Notes under the pieces: generated by a model
What the model was told of the DNA's origin: nothing
The model's database searches: none
What the model saw: the letters and a program-made list of their open reading frames with translations, nothing else
Source of the DNA: CAZTAK01 sp964611585
GTDB lineage: Bacteria > Pseudomonadota > Alphaproteobacteria > SHVP01
Assembly: GCA_964611585.1 (NCBI GenBank)
Contig: CAZTAK010000018.1
Coordinates: 1 to 40,259, forward strand
DNA: 40,259 bases
Direction: 5' to 3'
Made by a program: the position numbers and the translations under genes
In this document: piece by piece, positions 1-7,568 of the stretch
Layout of the letters: every line of letters begins with the position of its first letter
Numbering within the stretch: position 1 is the stretch's first letter

Positions 1-1
1 C

Positions 2-91
2 TGGCGGAGGGAGTGGGATTCGAACCCACGTTACGGTTGCCCGTAAACACGCTTTCCAAGCGTGCGCCTTCAACCACTCGGCCACCCCTCC
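2..91 (-). tRNA. tRNA-Ser(GGA)
   Basis: On the minus strand the sequence folds as a class II tRNA. It has a 7-bp acceptor stem (5' GGAGGGG against TCCCTCC), discriminator G and an encoded CCA at 4-2. The T arm is GTGGG-TTCGAAT-CCCAC. The anticodon loop is centred on CTTGGAAAG, giving anticodon GGA, which reads UCC and UCU. The long variable arm is as expected for serine tRNA. The gene stands alone, with the small membrane-protein gene diverging on the other side. Confidence 0.96.
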
Positions 92-456
92 TAACCTGGC
101 GCACCGCACCAGAGCCGTGCGCCCGCCGCAGGCCTACGACCCGGGGCGGGCGGCACTATAGCGGCGCCGGGGGGCGGCGAAAACCGGCGCGGCGCAACGT
201 CGGTACGGGAGTGGGGCCGCGGCTGCACGCCGCGCGGAAGTCCGCCGGATTTCTTCAATGCCAGTGGGGGAATCGCGAGGCCGCGCGACACCAACGGGAA
301 CACCGCTCGCCAGCACGAGGCGCGGGTCTTGTGGCCCGCCGCACGCCACCGGCCGGTCCACCGGCGCCCATTCGCCCGGGGCGCGAATATCTGATAAGTA
401 ATTGATTCTGGGCGAACACCCTCCGCCGCGCGGAGGCGGGGAACACGGGGGACGCC
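92..456. other. 365-nt intergenic region beside tRNA-Ser
   Basis: No convincing gene is present. On the minus strand a possible -10 (TATAGT, 160-155) lies 64 nt upstream of the tRNA. It is embedded in CGGCGCCGCTATA, which also forms the -10 region of the rpmI promoter near 7386; no good -35 is visible here. A 7-bp hairpin (420-426 with 430-436) lies just upstream of the ATG at 457. The remainder is GC-rich and featureless to me. Confidence 0.5.
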
Positions 457-774
457 ATGATCGTCGGACGGATGCTCGGCTGGTTGCTGGTCGCCCTCGC
501 GATCGTCGCGTTTGGATGGGAAATCGTCGCCCTGATCGATTCCGGCACCTGGCAGATCACGGCGCTTGGCAAACTCTGGTTCGACATCCATTCTGGAAGC
601 CTCGGCCTCGCCCAGGTTGTGGTGGAACGCTATGTCTGGCCGCCGATCTGGGACCCGGTCATCTTGACCCTTTTGCAGTGGCCGGGATGGGTGGTGCTCG
701 GCGTGCCCGGACTGGTGCTGGCGTGGCTGTTCCGCCGCCGCCGCCGCGACCGCTGGTTCATCGACCGCAGCTGA
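457..774 (+). CDS. small two-helix membrane protein
   Basis: A 105-residue protein that I do not recognise as a named family. A hydrophobic helix spans about residues 5-28 and a second about 70-92. The loop between them is rich in Trp and amphipathic, and the C-terminus is strongly basic (RRRRRDR), which would keep that end in the cytoplasm by the positive-inside rule. The ATG at 457 follows a GGGGGAC stretch that can serve as ribosome-binding site. It lies 29 nt ahead of the DUF3224 gene in the same direction, so co-transcription is possible. The function is unknown; an inner-membrane location is inferred from the helices alone. Confidence 0.75.
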   Translation: MIVGRMLGWLLVALAIVAFGWEIVALIDSGTWQITALGKLWFDIHSGSLGLAQVVVERYVWPPIWDPVILTLLQWPGWVVLGVPGLVLAWLFRRRRRDRWFIDRS

Positions 775-803
775 GTGCGGTAACGCCGCCTCCACCCACT
801 ACC

Positions 804-1199
804 ATGACGACACACACCAAATCGCTCTTTCAGGTGACCGCCTGGGACGAATCGCCTTACGACCAGGCCGAGGGCGCCCCGAAGCTCACCCGCGCAACCG
901 TCACCAAAACCTTTTCGGGCGCGATCGAAGGTAGCAGTTCGGTCGAATACCTGATGACTCACCGCGCCGACGACACCGCGAGTTTTGTCGGACAGGAACG
1001 CATCACCGGCAGCCTGGACGGGCGCGCCGGCAGTTTCGTCCTCGAACATATTGGCACCTTCCAAGAAGGCGCCGCAAAAGCAACCTGCGCCGTGGTGCCG
1101 GGATCAGGAACCGGCGAACTCGAGAGCTTGCGCAGCAGCGGGCGCTTCGATGCCGCCAGCCGCGAAGTGAGGTTCAGGTTCGACTACGACTTCGATTAG
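804..1199 (+). CDS. DUF3224 domain protein
   Basis: A 131-residue protein whose whole length matches my memory of the DUF3224 family: an opening 'WDE.PY', then 'LTRATVTKTFSGAIEGSSS', 'VEYLM', 'GSFVLEHIGTF' and 'VPGSGTGELESLR', ending in 'FDYDFD'. These are small soluble beta-barrel-like proteins with no settled biochemical role. An open frame continues upstream to 402, but similarity to the family begins at the ATG at 804, so that start is chosen even though no strong ribosome-binding site is visible. The TAG stop is itself the first three bases of a 13-bp palindrome (1197-1229). The gene converges on lepA. Confidence 0.85.
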   Translation: MTTHTKSLFQVTAWDESPYDQAEGAPKLTRATVTKTFSGAIEGSSSVEYLMTHRADDTASFVGQERITGSLDGRAGSFVLEHIGTFQEGAAKATCAVVPGSGTGELESLRSSGRFDAASREVRFRFDYDFD

Positions 1200-1229
1200 A
1201 GCGATTCCCGTTTGTTGGGAATCGCTCTA
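1197..1229. terminator. palindromic terminator-like hairpin containing the DUF3224 stop codon
   Basis: Perfect 13-bp inverted repeat TAGAGCGATTCCC / GGGAATCGCTCTA around the loop GTTTGTT. The stop codon TAG of the upstream gene forms the base of the stem. No U-run follows, so it may act as a transcript end protector or be one of the dispersed intergenic palindromes, not a strict intrinsic terminator. It resembles the hairpin at 14783-14815 in its AGAGCG..TTCC arm and GTTT loop. Confidence 0.6.
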
Positions 1230-1259
1230 GGCCGCGACTGCGGCCCGCCGGTTCTGCGA

Positions 1260-1340
1260 CGCGCCCGCGCAGGCGCGGACCTTCAGGTCCGCCACCGTGA
1301 GCGAAGAAAAGCGAGAGCAGGTCCCATAAAACGGGACCTG
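1260..1340 (-). repeat. dispersed multi-hairpin repeat, copy 1
   Basis: Read on the minus strand this contains, in order, a hairpin, the block GCTTTTCTT, the block CGCTCACGG, a GCGGACC..GGTCCGC hairpin and the block GCGCCTGCGCGGGCGCG. The same blocks in the same order and spacing occur on the plus strand at 14784-14870. The two copies differ mainly in loop bases and in the sequence of the first stem, with compensating changes. It lies immediately downstream of lepA. Confidence 0.8.
1304..1340 (-). terminator. lepA intrinsic terminator
   Basis: 18 nt past the lepA stop, the minus strand carries CAGGTCCC, a 7-nt loop and GGGACCTG (1340-1318), followed by CTCTCGCTTTTCTT. An 8-bp GC-rich stem plus a pyrimidine/U-rich tail is a reasonable Rho-independent terminator for the rpmI-to-lepA transcript. 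It is also the leading hairpin of the dispersed repeat. Confidence 0.65.
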
Positions 1341-1357
1341 TTCTCCCGCCGAACGCC

Positions 1358-3160
1358 CTATTCCTCGCCCAGTTTGAGCGCGGCGATGAACGCTTCCTGC
1401 GGGATATCGACCTTGCCGATGGTGCGCATGCGCTTCTTGCCCTTCTTCTGCTTGTCGAGAAGTTTGCGCTTGCGCGATACATCGCCGCCGTAACACTTTG
1501 CGAGCACATCCTTGCGCAGCGCCGCGATGGTCGTGCGGGCGATGATCTTGCCGCCGATTGCCGCCTGCAACGGAATCTTGAACAGGTGGCGCGGGATCAG
1601 CTCCTTGAGGCGATCGCAAATGGCGCGGCCCCGGGCTTCGGCGCGGCCCCGGTGTACCACCAGCGACAGCGCATCGACCGGCTCTGCGTTGACCAGGATC
1701 GCTACTTTGACCAGATCGCCTTCTTCGTAGCCGTCGAGCCGGTAATCGAAACTGGCATAGCCGCGGCTGACCGATTTGAGCCGGTCGTAATAATCGAACA
1801 CCACTTCATTCAGCGGCAGCCGGTAAACCACCACCGCGCGGGACCCGGCATAGGTCAGGTCGATCTGAATCCCGCGCCGTTCCTCGCACAATTTCAGCAC
1901 CGCACCCAGGTATTCGTCGGGCACCATGACAGTGGCTTTGATCCACGGTTCTTCGATGCGGGCGATTTGCGACGGGTCGGGATAATCGACCGGATTGTGA
2001 AGTTCCAGTTTGCGCCCGTTTGTCAGCGTCAGGCGATAGACGACGCTCGGTGCCGTCGCGATCAGGTTGAGATCGAATTCGCGGTGCAGCCGTTCCTGCA
2101 CGATTTCGAGGTGCAACAGGCCGAGGAAGCCGCAACGGAACCCGAACCCGAGCGCCGGCGAAGATTCGACCTCGAAATGAAAGCTGGCATCGTTGAGGCG
2201 GAGCCTGACGAGACTTTCGCGCAGGTCCTCGTACTCGCCGGAATCGACGGGAAACAGGCCGCAGAACACGACCGGCACGCTGGGCCGGAAACCGGCCAGG
2301 GGTTCCGCGGCCGGGGCGCGGTCGTCGGTCAAGGTATCGCCGACCTGGGTTTCGGCGACTTCCTTGATTCCGGCGGTGACGAAACCGATTTCGCCGGGGC
2401 CGAGTTCGTCCGCGGGCGTGATTTTTGGCGTGAAGGTGCCGACGCGCTCAACCCCATGCGTCGTGCCGGCCGCCATCATCCGCATCTTCATGCCCTTCCT
2501 AAGGACACCCTCGCGCACCCGCACCAGAATGACGACGCCCAGGTATGGGTCGTACCAGCTATCCACCAGGAGCGCCCGCAGCGGCTTCTCGCGCGCGCCG
2601 AGGGGCGGTGGCAGGCGTTGCACCAGCGCTTCGAGCGCCTCGGCAACGCCGTCGCCGGTCTTGGCGGAGATCGAAATCGCCTCCGACGCATCGAGGCCGA
2701 CCACGTCTTCGATCTGGGCGCGCACGCGCTCGGGTTCCGCCGCGGGCAGGTCGATCTTGTTGATCACCACAATTATCTCGTGATTGGCGTCCACCGCCTG
2801 ATAGGCATTGGCCAGCGTTTGCGCCTCGACGCCCTGGCTTGCATCGACCAGCAGGATCGAACCTTCGCAGGCGGCCAGGCTGCGGCTGACTTCGTAGGCA
2901 AAATCGACGTGCCCCGGCGTGTCCATGAGGTTGAGGACATACGTCTCGCCGTCCGCCGCGCCGTATCGCAGCCGCACGGTTTGCGCCTTGATGGTAATGC
3001 CGCGCTCGCGCTCGATATCCATCGAATCGAGTACCTGGGTTTTCATCTCGCGCGCCTCCAGCCCGCCGCACATTTCGATCATGCGGTCGGCCAGAGTCGA
3101 TTTGCCGTGATCGATATGGGCGATGATGGCGAAGTTGCGGATATGCGCCGGGTCGGTCAT
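1358..3160 (-). CDS. lepA: elongation factor 4 (LepA)
   Basis: A 600-residue translational GTPase that acts on the ribosome (EF4; proposed roles in back-translocation and 30S biogenesis). GTPase motifs are intact: AHIDHGKS at 14-21, DTPGH at 80-84, NKID at 134-137 and SAKTG in G5. The family-specific C-terminal domain ends with basic 'KKGKKRMRTIGKVDIP' followed by 'FIAALK', and the length is normal. The ATG at 3160 lies 14 nt after the pheT stop, so lepA is probably the last gene of the rpmI-rplT-pheS-pheT-lepA transcript. A hairpin terminator follows. On its opposite strand a long open frame (1586-3178) exists but is only a codon-bias shadow. Confidence 0.98.
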   Translation of the reverse strand: MTDPAHIRNFAIIAHIDHGKSTLADRMIEMCGGLEAREMKTQVLDSMDIERERGITIKAQTVRLRYGAADGETYVLNLMDTPGHVDFAYEVSRSLAACEGSILLVDASQGVEAQTLANAYQAVDANHEIIVVINKIDLPAAEPERVRAQIEDVVGLDASEAISISAKTGDGVAEALEALVQRLPPPLGAREKPLRALLVDSWYDPYLGVVILVRVREGVLRKGMKMRMMAAGTTHGVERVGTFTPKITPADELGPGEIGFVTAGIKEVAETQVGDTLTDDRAPAAEPLAGFRPSVPVVFCGLFPVDSGEYEDLRESLVRLRLNDASFHFEVESSPALGFGFRCGFLGLLHLEIVQERLHREFDLNLIATAPSVVYRLTLTNGRKLELHNPVDYPDPSQIARIEEPWIKATVMVPDEYLGAVLKLCEERRGIQIDLTYAGSRAVVVYRLPLNEVVFDYYDRLKSVSRGYASFDYRLDGYEEGDLVKVAILVNAEPVDALSLVVHRGRAEARGRAICDRLKELIPRHLFKIPLQAAIGGKIIARTTIAALRKDVLAKCYGGDVSRKRKLLDKQKKGKKRMRTIGKVDIPQEAFIAALKLGEE

Positions 3161-3174
3161 GGCCTCGGGGCGCC

Positions 3175-5577
3175 CTAACCGCGCAGTGTCGCGCCGGTGG
3201 CCTTGGCGACGGCGGCAACGATTTTCTCCGCTACCCGGTCGATCTCTGAATCCGTCAGGGTCTGCTCGACGGGTTGCAGGCGCACGGTGATGGCGATGGA
3301 TTTCCTGCCGGCGCCGACCGACTCGCCGGCGAAGACATCGAACACGGAAACGACCGAAATCAGTTTCTTGTCGGCCGTGCGCGCGGCCTGAACGATGGCT
3401 GCCGCGGCAACACCATTATCGGCGACGAACGCAAAATCGCGATCCACCCCCGGCAGATCGGATACGACCAGTGGCGGGCGGTTGCGCGAGGCCTTGGATT
3501 TGGGCAGCGGGATCGATTCGAGCACCACCTCGAACCCGACCACCGGCCCGGCCACGTCCAGGGCGCGCAGCACGCGCGGATGAATTTCGCCGAAGCAGGC
3601 GATGGCGTTTTTCGGCCCGAGCTGCAACGTGCCCGACCGCCCGGGGTGATACCAGTCGGGCGCGCCCGCTCCGATCTGGAGTTTTTCGACCGGCGCGCCA
3701 CAGGCGGCCAGCGCCGCCAGCGCATCGGCCTTGGCATCGAACACATCGGCGGCACGCGAAGCCCGGTCCCATTGCCGCGCCACGATGTTGCCGGCGCGAA
3801 TTCCGGTGGCGGCGGTGGTCTGGCCTTCAGGGGATTGGTCGGCGTACTGCGGGCCGACCTCGAAGAAGGCGGTATCGGCGAAGCCGCGGTCCGCGTTCTG
3901 TCCCGCCGCAGCAATCAAATTCGGCAGCAACGAGGGCCGCATGCAGTCAAGATCGGCGCTGATCGGATTGGCGAGATGCATGTTGGCGCCGCCGCCGCCG
4001 AACAGGGCCGCATGATTCGAAGCCAGGAACGACCAGGTTACGCACTCGTCCATGCCGCGTGCGGCCAGCGCCCGCTTGGCGGTGCCGGCGCGCGTTTGCG
4101 ATCGCGTCAGCGCCGGCCGCGTTACCGCGTATTCAGATTGCAGGGGAACCGAAGGGATGCGGTCGTATCCATGGATGCGCGCGACTTCCTCCACCAGATC
4201 GGCCTCGCCGTGCGCGTCGCGCCGCCACGACGGGACCGAAACCTTCAATGTTTCGCCCGCCCCCTCGACGGCAAAGCCGAGACGCTCGAGGATTGCCGTC
4301 ACTTCGTCCGCGGGCAGGTCGAGGCCAACGAGATTGTTGACCCGCGACGCCCGCAGCGAAATTGTCCGCCGCCAGTCGGGCACCGCGCCCGCCACCACCA
4401 TTTCGCTGGGCTCGCCGCCGCAGAGATCGAGCACCAAACGTGTCGCCGCCTCCATGCCGCTGCAGACCGCATCCGGATCGACGCCGCGCTCGAACCGGTA
4501 GCGCGCGTCGCTTTCGATGTTGTAGTGCCGGCCCGAGGCCGCCGTCCGCAGGGGGTCGAACAGGGCGGCCTCGATGAAGACGTTTTTGGTCGCCTCGGTG
4601 CAGCTCGACGGTTCGCCGCCGACGATGCCGCCGAGCGCCAGCACCCCGTCGTCGTCGGCAATCGCGGTGACCGAATCGTCGAGCGTGTAAGATTTGCCGT
4701 CGAGGGCATCGATCGATTCGCCGGCGCGCGAGAGGCGCACATGAATTCCGCCCGCCAGCGTGTCGGCGTCGAACACATGCAGCGGCCGGCCGAGATCGAA
4801 GGTGACGAAATTCGTCATATCGACCAGCGCCGAAATCGGCCGCAACCCGATGGCGCGCAGCCGGTCTTGCAACCATGCCGGACTGGGCCCGTTCTTCACC
4901 CCGCGGATATAGCGCCCGACGAACATCGGGCAGGGCTCGGTGCCGTTCTCGAAGGCAAGCCGCACCGAAACCGGGCTTTCGAAAGCGCCGGGGAGGGGCG
5001 CGGCATCGCGGTCCTTGAGGGCGCCGATATTGGCGGCGGCAAGGTCGCGTGCGACACCGTGAACGCCGAGGCAATCCTGGCGGTTGGGGGTAATTCCGAT
5101 TTCGATCACCGGATCGTCGAGGCCGAGGACCGGCGCAAACGGCGCGCCGACCGGCGCACCATCGGGCAGGTCGATGATGCCTTCGTGATCCTCGCCAAGG
5201 CCCATCTCGCGCGCCGAACACAACATGCCGCTCGATTCGACGCCGCGGATCTTGGTCTTCTTGAGCCTGAGGCCGGTGCCCGGGATCGTCGTGCCCGCAG
5301 GCGCGAACACTCCTTTCATGCCGGTCCGCGCGTTGGGGGCGCCGCACACCACCTGGGTTTCGCCCTCGCCGGTATCGACGGTGCAGACGCTGAGCTTGTC
5401 GGCGTTCGGGTGCGGTTTGCACTCGATGACGTAGCCGACGACGAAATCGGCGAGGTCGGCGGCGGCATCGTGCACGGCTTCGACTTCGAGGCCGATCCGG
5501 GTCAGCGTCGCGCAAATCTGGTCGAGCGGGGCTTCGGTTTCGAGGTGCTCTTTGAGCCAGCCGAGGGTGAACTTCAT
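3175..5577 (-). CDS. pheT: phenylalanyl-tRNA synthetase beta subunit
   Basis: An 800-residue beta chain of the alpha2-beta2 PheRS, which charges tRNA-Phe in the cytoplasm. The N-terminus 'MKFTLGWLKEHLET' is typical and leads into the EMAPII-like tRNA-binding fold (about 40-150, including 'GYVIECKPHPNADKLSVC'). The B3/B4 editing region, B5 and the catalytic-like core follow, and a C-terminal FDX-ACB anticodon-binding domain ends the protein. The open frame extends upstream of 5577, but the chosen ATG overlaps the pheS stop as ATGA, which implies translational coupling and fits the family start. Confidence 0.98.
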   Translation of the reverse strand: MKFTLGWLKEHLETEAPLDQICATLTRIGLEVEAVHDAAADLADFVVGYVIECKPHPNADKLSVCTVDTGEGETQVVCGAPNARTGMKGVFAPAGTTIPGTGLRLKKTKIRGVESSGMLCSAREMGLGEDHEGIIDLPDGAPVGAPFAPVLGLDDPVIEIGITPNRQDCLGVHGVARDLAAANIGALKDRDAAPLPGAFESPVSVRLAFENGTEPCPMFVGRYIRGVKNGPSPAWLQDRLRAIGLRPISALVDMTNFVTFDLGRPLHVFDADTLAGGIHVRLSRAGESIDALDGKSYTLDDSVTAIADDDGVLALGGIVGGEPSSCTEATKNVFIEAALFDPLRTAASGRHYNIESDARYRFERGVDPDAVCSGMEAATRLVLDLCGGEPSEMVVAGAVPDWRRTISLRASRVNNLVGLDLPADEVTAILERLGFAVEGAGETLKVSVPSWRRDAHGEADLVEEVARIHGYDRIPSVPLQSEYAVTRPALTRSQTRAGTAKRALAARGMDECVTWSFLASNHAALFGGGGANMHLANPISADLDCMRPSLLPNLIAAAGQNADRGFADTAFFEVGPQYADQSPEGQTTAATGIRAGNIVARQWDRASRAADVFDAKADALAALAACGAPVEKLQIGAGAPDWYHPGRSGTLQLGPKNAIACFGEIHPRVLRALDVAGPVVGFEVVLESIPLPKSKASRNRPPLVVSDLPGVDRDFAFVADNGVAAAAIVQAARTADKKLISVVSVFDVFAGESVGAGRKSIAITVRLQPVEQTLTDSEIDRVAEKIVAAVAKATGATLRG

Positions 5578-6653
5578 CGGCTCAACCCCTGGGCCAGACT
5601 CGGCACGTCGAGCGGCACGAACCCGTAATGGCGGAGCCAGCGCAGATCGCATTCGAAGAACGCGCGCAGATCGGGGATTCCGTACTTCAGCATGGCGATG
5701 CGGTCGATGCCGACGCCAAAGGCAAAGCCCTGGTATTCGGATGAATCGATGCCCGCGTATTCCAGCACCCTGGGGTGCACCATGCCGCAGCCGAGAATTT
5801 CCAGCCAGTCGTCGCCTTCGCCGATCCGCAACTGACCGCCTTTGCGGCTGCACCCGATATCGACTTCGGCGCTGGGTTCGGTGAACGGGAAGTGGCTCGG
5901 GCGGAAACGCATGCGAAGGTTTTCCACCTCGAAGAACGCGCGCGCGAATTCCTCAAGACACCCTTTGAGATGGCCCATGTGGGTGGTGCGGTCGATCACC
6001 AGCCCTTCGACCTGGTGGAACATCGGCGTGTGGGTCATATCGGAATCCGACCGGTAGGTCCGCCCCGGCGCGATCACCCGGTGCGGCGGCGGCGTTTCCA
6101 TCATGTGGCGGATCTGGACAGGCGAAGTATGGGTCCGCAACAGCTTGCGCTCGCCGTCCGCGCCCGCGGGCAGATAGAACGTGTCGTGCATCTGCCGCGC
6201 CGGATGTTCGGGCGGAATATTCAACGCCGTAAAGTTATGAAAATCGTCTTCGATGTCGGGACCGTCGGCGACCGAAAATCCCATGTCGGCGAAAATGGCG
6301 ACGATCTCGTCCAGCACCTGACTGACGGGATGGATGTGGCCCTGGCGTTCGGCGCGCACAGGCAGGGTCACGTCGAGCTGCTCTTCGGCAAGGCGGGTTT
6401 CGAGGCTTGCGTCTTCCAGGCCCACCCGGCGCGCCTCGACCGCGGCGGCGATCCTGTCCTTGAGGGCGTTGAAGGCGGGGCCGGCCTGGCCGCGCTCCTC
6501 GGGCGCCATCGCGCCCAGACTTCGCATCAACCGGGTGACGCGGCCTTTCTTGCCGAGGGCGTCCACGCGCGCGGCATCGAGTGCGGCCAGATCGGCGGCG
6601 CCGCCGATGGCAGCCAGCAGTTCGGTTTCGAGTTGGGACAGGTCTTCCGGCAT
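5574..6653 (-). CDS. pheS: phenylalanyl-tRNA synthetase alpha subunit
   Basis: A 359-residue class II aminoacyl-tRNA synthetase alpha chain. The N-terminal coiled-coil region (about 1-85) contains 'LGKKGRVTRLMRSLG'. It is followed by the catalytic core with 'HPARQMHDTFYL', 'HTSPVQIRHM', 'FHQVEGLVID' and C-terminal 'GFAFGVGIDRIAMLKYGIPDLR' (motif 3). The ATG at 6653 is preferred over an upstream TTG at 6671 because AAGAAGG sits at ribosome-binding distance before it and family members begin there. It overlaps pheT by 4 nt and lies 70 nt after rplT. Confidence 0.98.
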   Translation of the reverse strand: MPEDLSQLETELLAAIGGAADLAALDAARVDALGKKGRVTRLMRSLGAMAPEERGQAGPAFNALKDRIAAAVEARRVGLEDASLETRLAEEQLDVTLPVRAERQGHIHPVSQVLDEIVAIFADMGFSVADGPDIEDDFHNFTALNIPPEHPARQMHDTFYLPAGADGERKLLRTHTSPVQIRHMMETPPPHRVIAPGRTYRSDSDMTHTPMFHQVEGLVIDRTTHMGHLKGCLEEFARAFFEVENLRMRFRPSHFPFTEPSAEVDIGCSRKGGQLRIGEGDDWLEILGCGMVHPRVLEYAGIDSSEYQGFAFGVGIDRIAMLKYGIPDLRAFFECDLRWLRHYGFVPLDVPSLAQGLSR

Positions 6654-6723
6654 GGCGCCCTTCTTACACAAGGGGGACGGTTCGGGACAGGCCCCCGGAC
6701 GGAAAGACGTGGGTGCGGAAGAC

Positions 6724-7092
6724 CTACTTGGTGGCCGCGGTCAGCGCGGTCTCGGCTTGCCCGGCCAGCGCCTTGAAGGCCTCAGGCTCGGCGACGGCAA
6801 GATCGGCGAGAACTTTGCGGTCGATCTCGATGCCGGCGTGCTTGAGGCCGTTGATAAATCGGCCGTAGGTCAGGCCGTGCTGGCGGGCGGCGGCATTGAT
6901 GCGCTGAATCCAGAGGGCGCGAAAATTGCGCTTGCGCGTGCGGCGGTCGCGATAGGCGTATTGCAGCCCCTTCTCGACCCGCTCGATGGCGACGCGGAAA
7001 TTGTTCTTGTTGCGTCCGCGATAGCCCTTGGCGGCCTTGCGGACCTTGGCGTGGCGGGCGTGGGTGGTGACGCCCCGTTTGACTCGGGCCAT
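6724..7092 (-). CDS. rplT: 50S ribosomal protein L20
   Basis: A 122-residue ribosomal protein, usual length for L20. The family start 'MARVKRGVTTHARHAKV' is followed by the basic 'KAAKGYRGRNKNNFRVAIE' helix and the globular 'LWIQRINAAARQHGLTYGRFI' domain. L20 binds 23S rRNA early in 50S assembly and in some bacteria represses the rpmI-rplT mRNA. A longer open frame runs upstream through rpmI, but the ATG at 7092, preceded by GGAA-type purines and 11 nt after the rpmI stop, is the family start. Confidence 0.98.
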   Translation of the reverse strand: MARVKRGVTTHARHAKVRKAAKGYRGRNKNNFRVAIERVEKGLQYAYRDRRTRKRNFRALWIQRINAAARQHGLTYGRFINGLKHAGIEIDRKVLADLAVAEPEAFKALAGQAETALTAATK

Positions 7093-7103
7093 GGCGCGTT
7101 CCT

Positions 7104-7301
7104 CTAACCGTAGGGCAAGAATTTCTTCACGACCTTGGCGTCGGACGCCGACATGATCGTGGTGCCGCGCTGATTGCGAAGCTGTTTGTTGGTGCGTTTG
7201 ATCATGCCGTGCTGCTTGCCCGACTGATTCATCCGCACCTTGCCCTTGGCGGTAAGGCGGAAGCGCTTTTTGGCGCTGCTCTTGGTCTTGAGCTTGGGCA
7301 T
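7104..7301 (-). CDS. rpmI: 50S ribosomal protein L35
   Basis: A 65-residue, very basic ribosomal protein with the L35 signature 'MPKLKTKSSAKKRFRLTAKG' and a C-terminal 'VKKFLPYG'. The ATG at 7301 follows GAGGAAAGAAA, a strong ribosome-binding site. It is the first gene of the rpmI-rplT-pheS-pheT-lepA group and has its own promoter (7381-7409). The roughly 75-nt leader contains an inverted repeat GGCATG / CATGCC (7345-7350 with 7361-7366) that could be a regulatory stem, although L20 autoregulation is not demonstrated by the sequence. Confidence 0.97.
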   Translation of the reverse strand: MPKLKTKSSAKKRFRLTAKGKVRMNQSGKQHGMIKRTNKQLRNQRGTTIMSASDAKVVKKFLPYG

Positions 7302-7380
7302 TTTCTTTCCTCGGTTCGATCGCGATGAAAGTTCGGGGCGGATAGGCATGCCCTTCAGGCCATGCCGCCCGGTGGCCGGG

Positions 7381-7409
7381 GTTATAGCGGCGCCGCCTGA
7401 CCGGCGCAA
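7381..7409 (-). promoter_or_regulatory. rpmI operon promoter
   Basis: On the minus strand TTGCGC (7409-7404), a 17-nt spacer and TATAAC (7386-7381) form a good sigma-70-type promoter about 80 nt upstream of rpmI. Its presence means rpmI-lepA can be transcribed independently of thrS-infC, from which it is separated here. Confidence 0.55.
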
Positions 7410-7478
7410 GGGCCGGCGCCCTGCGGCCCGACCGCCCCTCTCGAATTCGGTGCAATACGTAATTTTAGGAACCTTTTC

Positions 7479-7512
7479 TTGACAATTGGCCATAAATGTC
7501 CATAATAGACAT
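7479..7512 (+). promoter_or_regulatory. promoter and possible operator upstream of the lysozyme gene
   Basis: TTGACA (7479-7484), a 16-nt spacer and CATAAT (7501-7506; ATAATA also fits at 17 nt) make one of the best sigma-70 matches in the window. It lies in an AT-rich patch that contrasts with its surroundings. An inverted repeat ATGTC / GACAT (7496-7500 with 7508-7512) straddles the -10, and CCATAA occurs twice, so repression by a DNA-binding protein is possible. Confidence 0.5.
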
Positions 7513-7568
7513 ATTTACCGCCGCAACCCCCTCGAAAGGCCGGCCGATGCCCCCCCACCCTCGATCCC

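Noticed and set aside
1586..3178. 530-codon open frame on the plus strand opposite lepA
   Set aside because: It mirrors lepA codons in high-GC DNA, shows low-complexity H/R/D/G-rich sequence and no family motifs.
3274..5628. 784-codon open frame opposite pheT
   Set aside because: Antisense shadow of pheT; no motifs or ribosome-binding site, and pheT is unambiguous.
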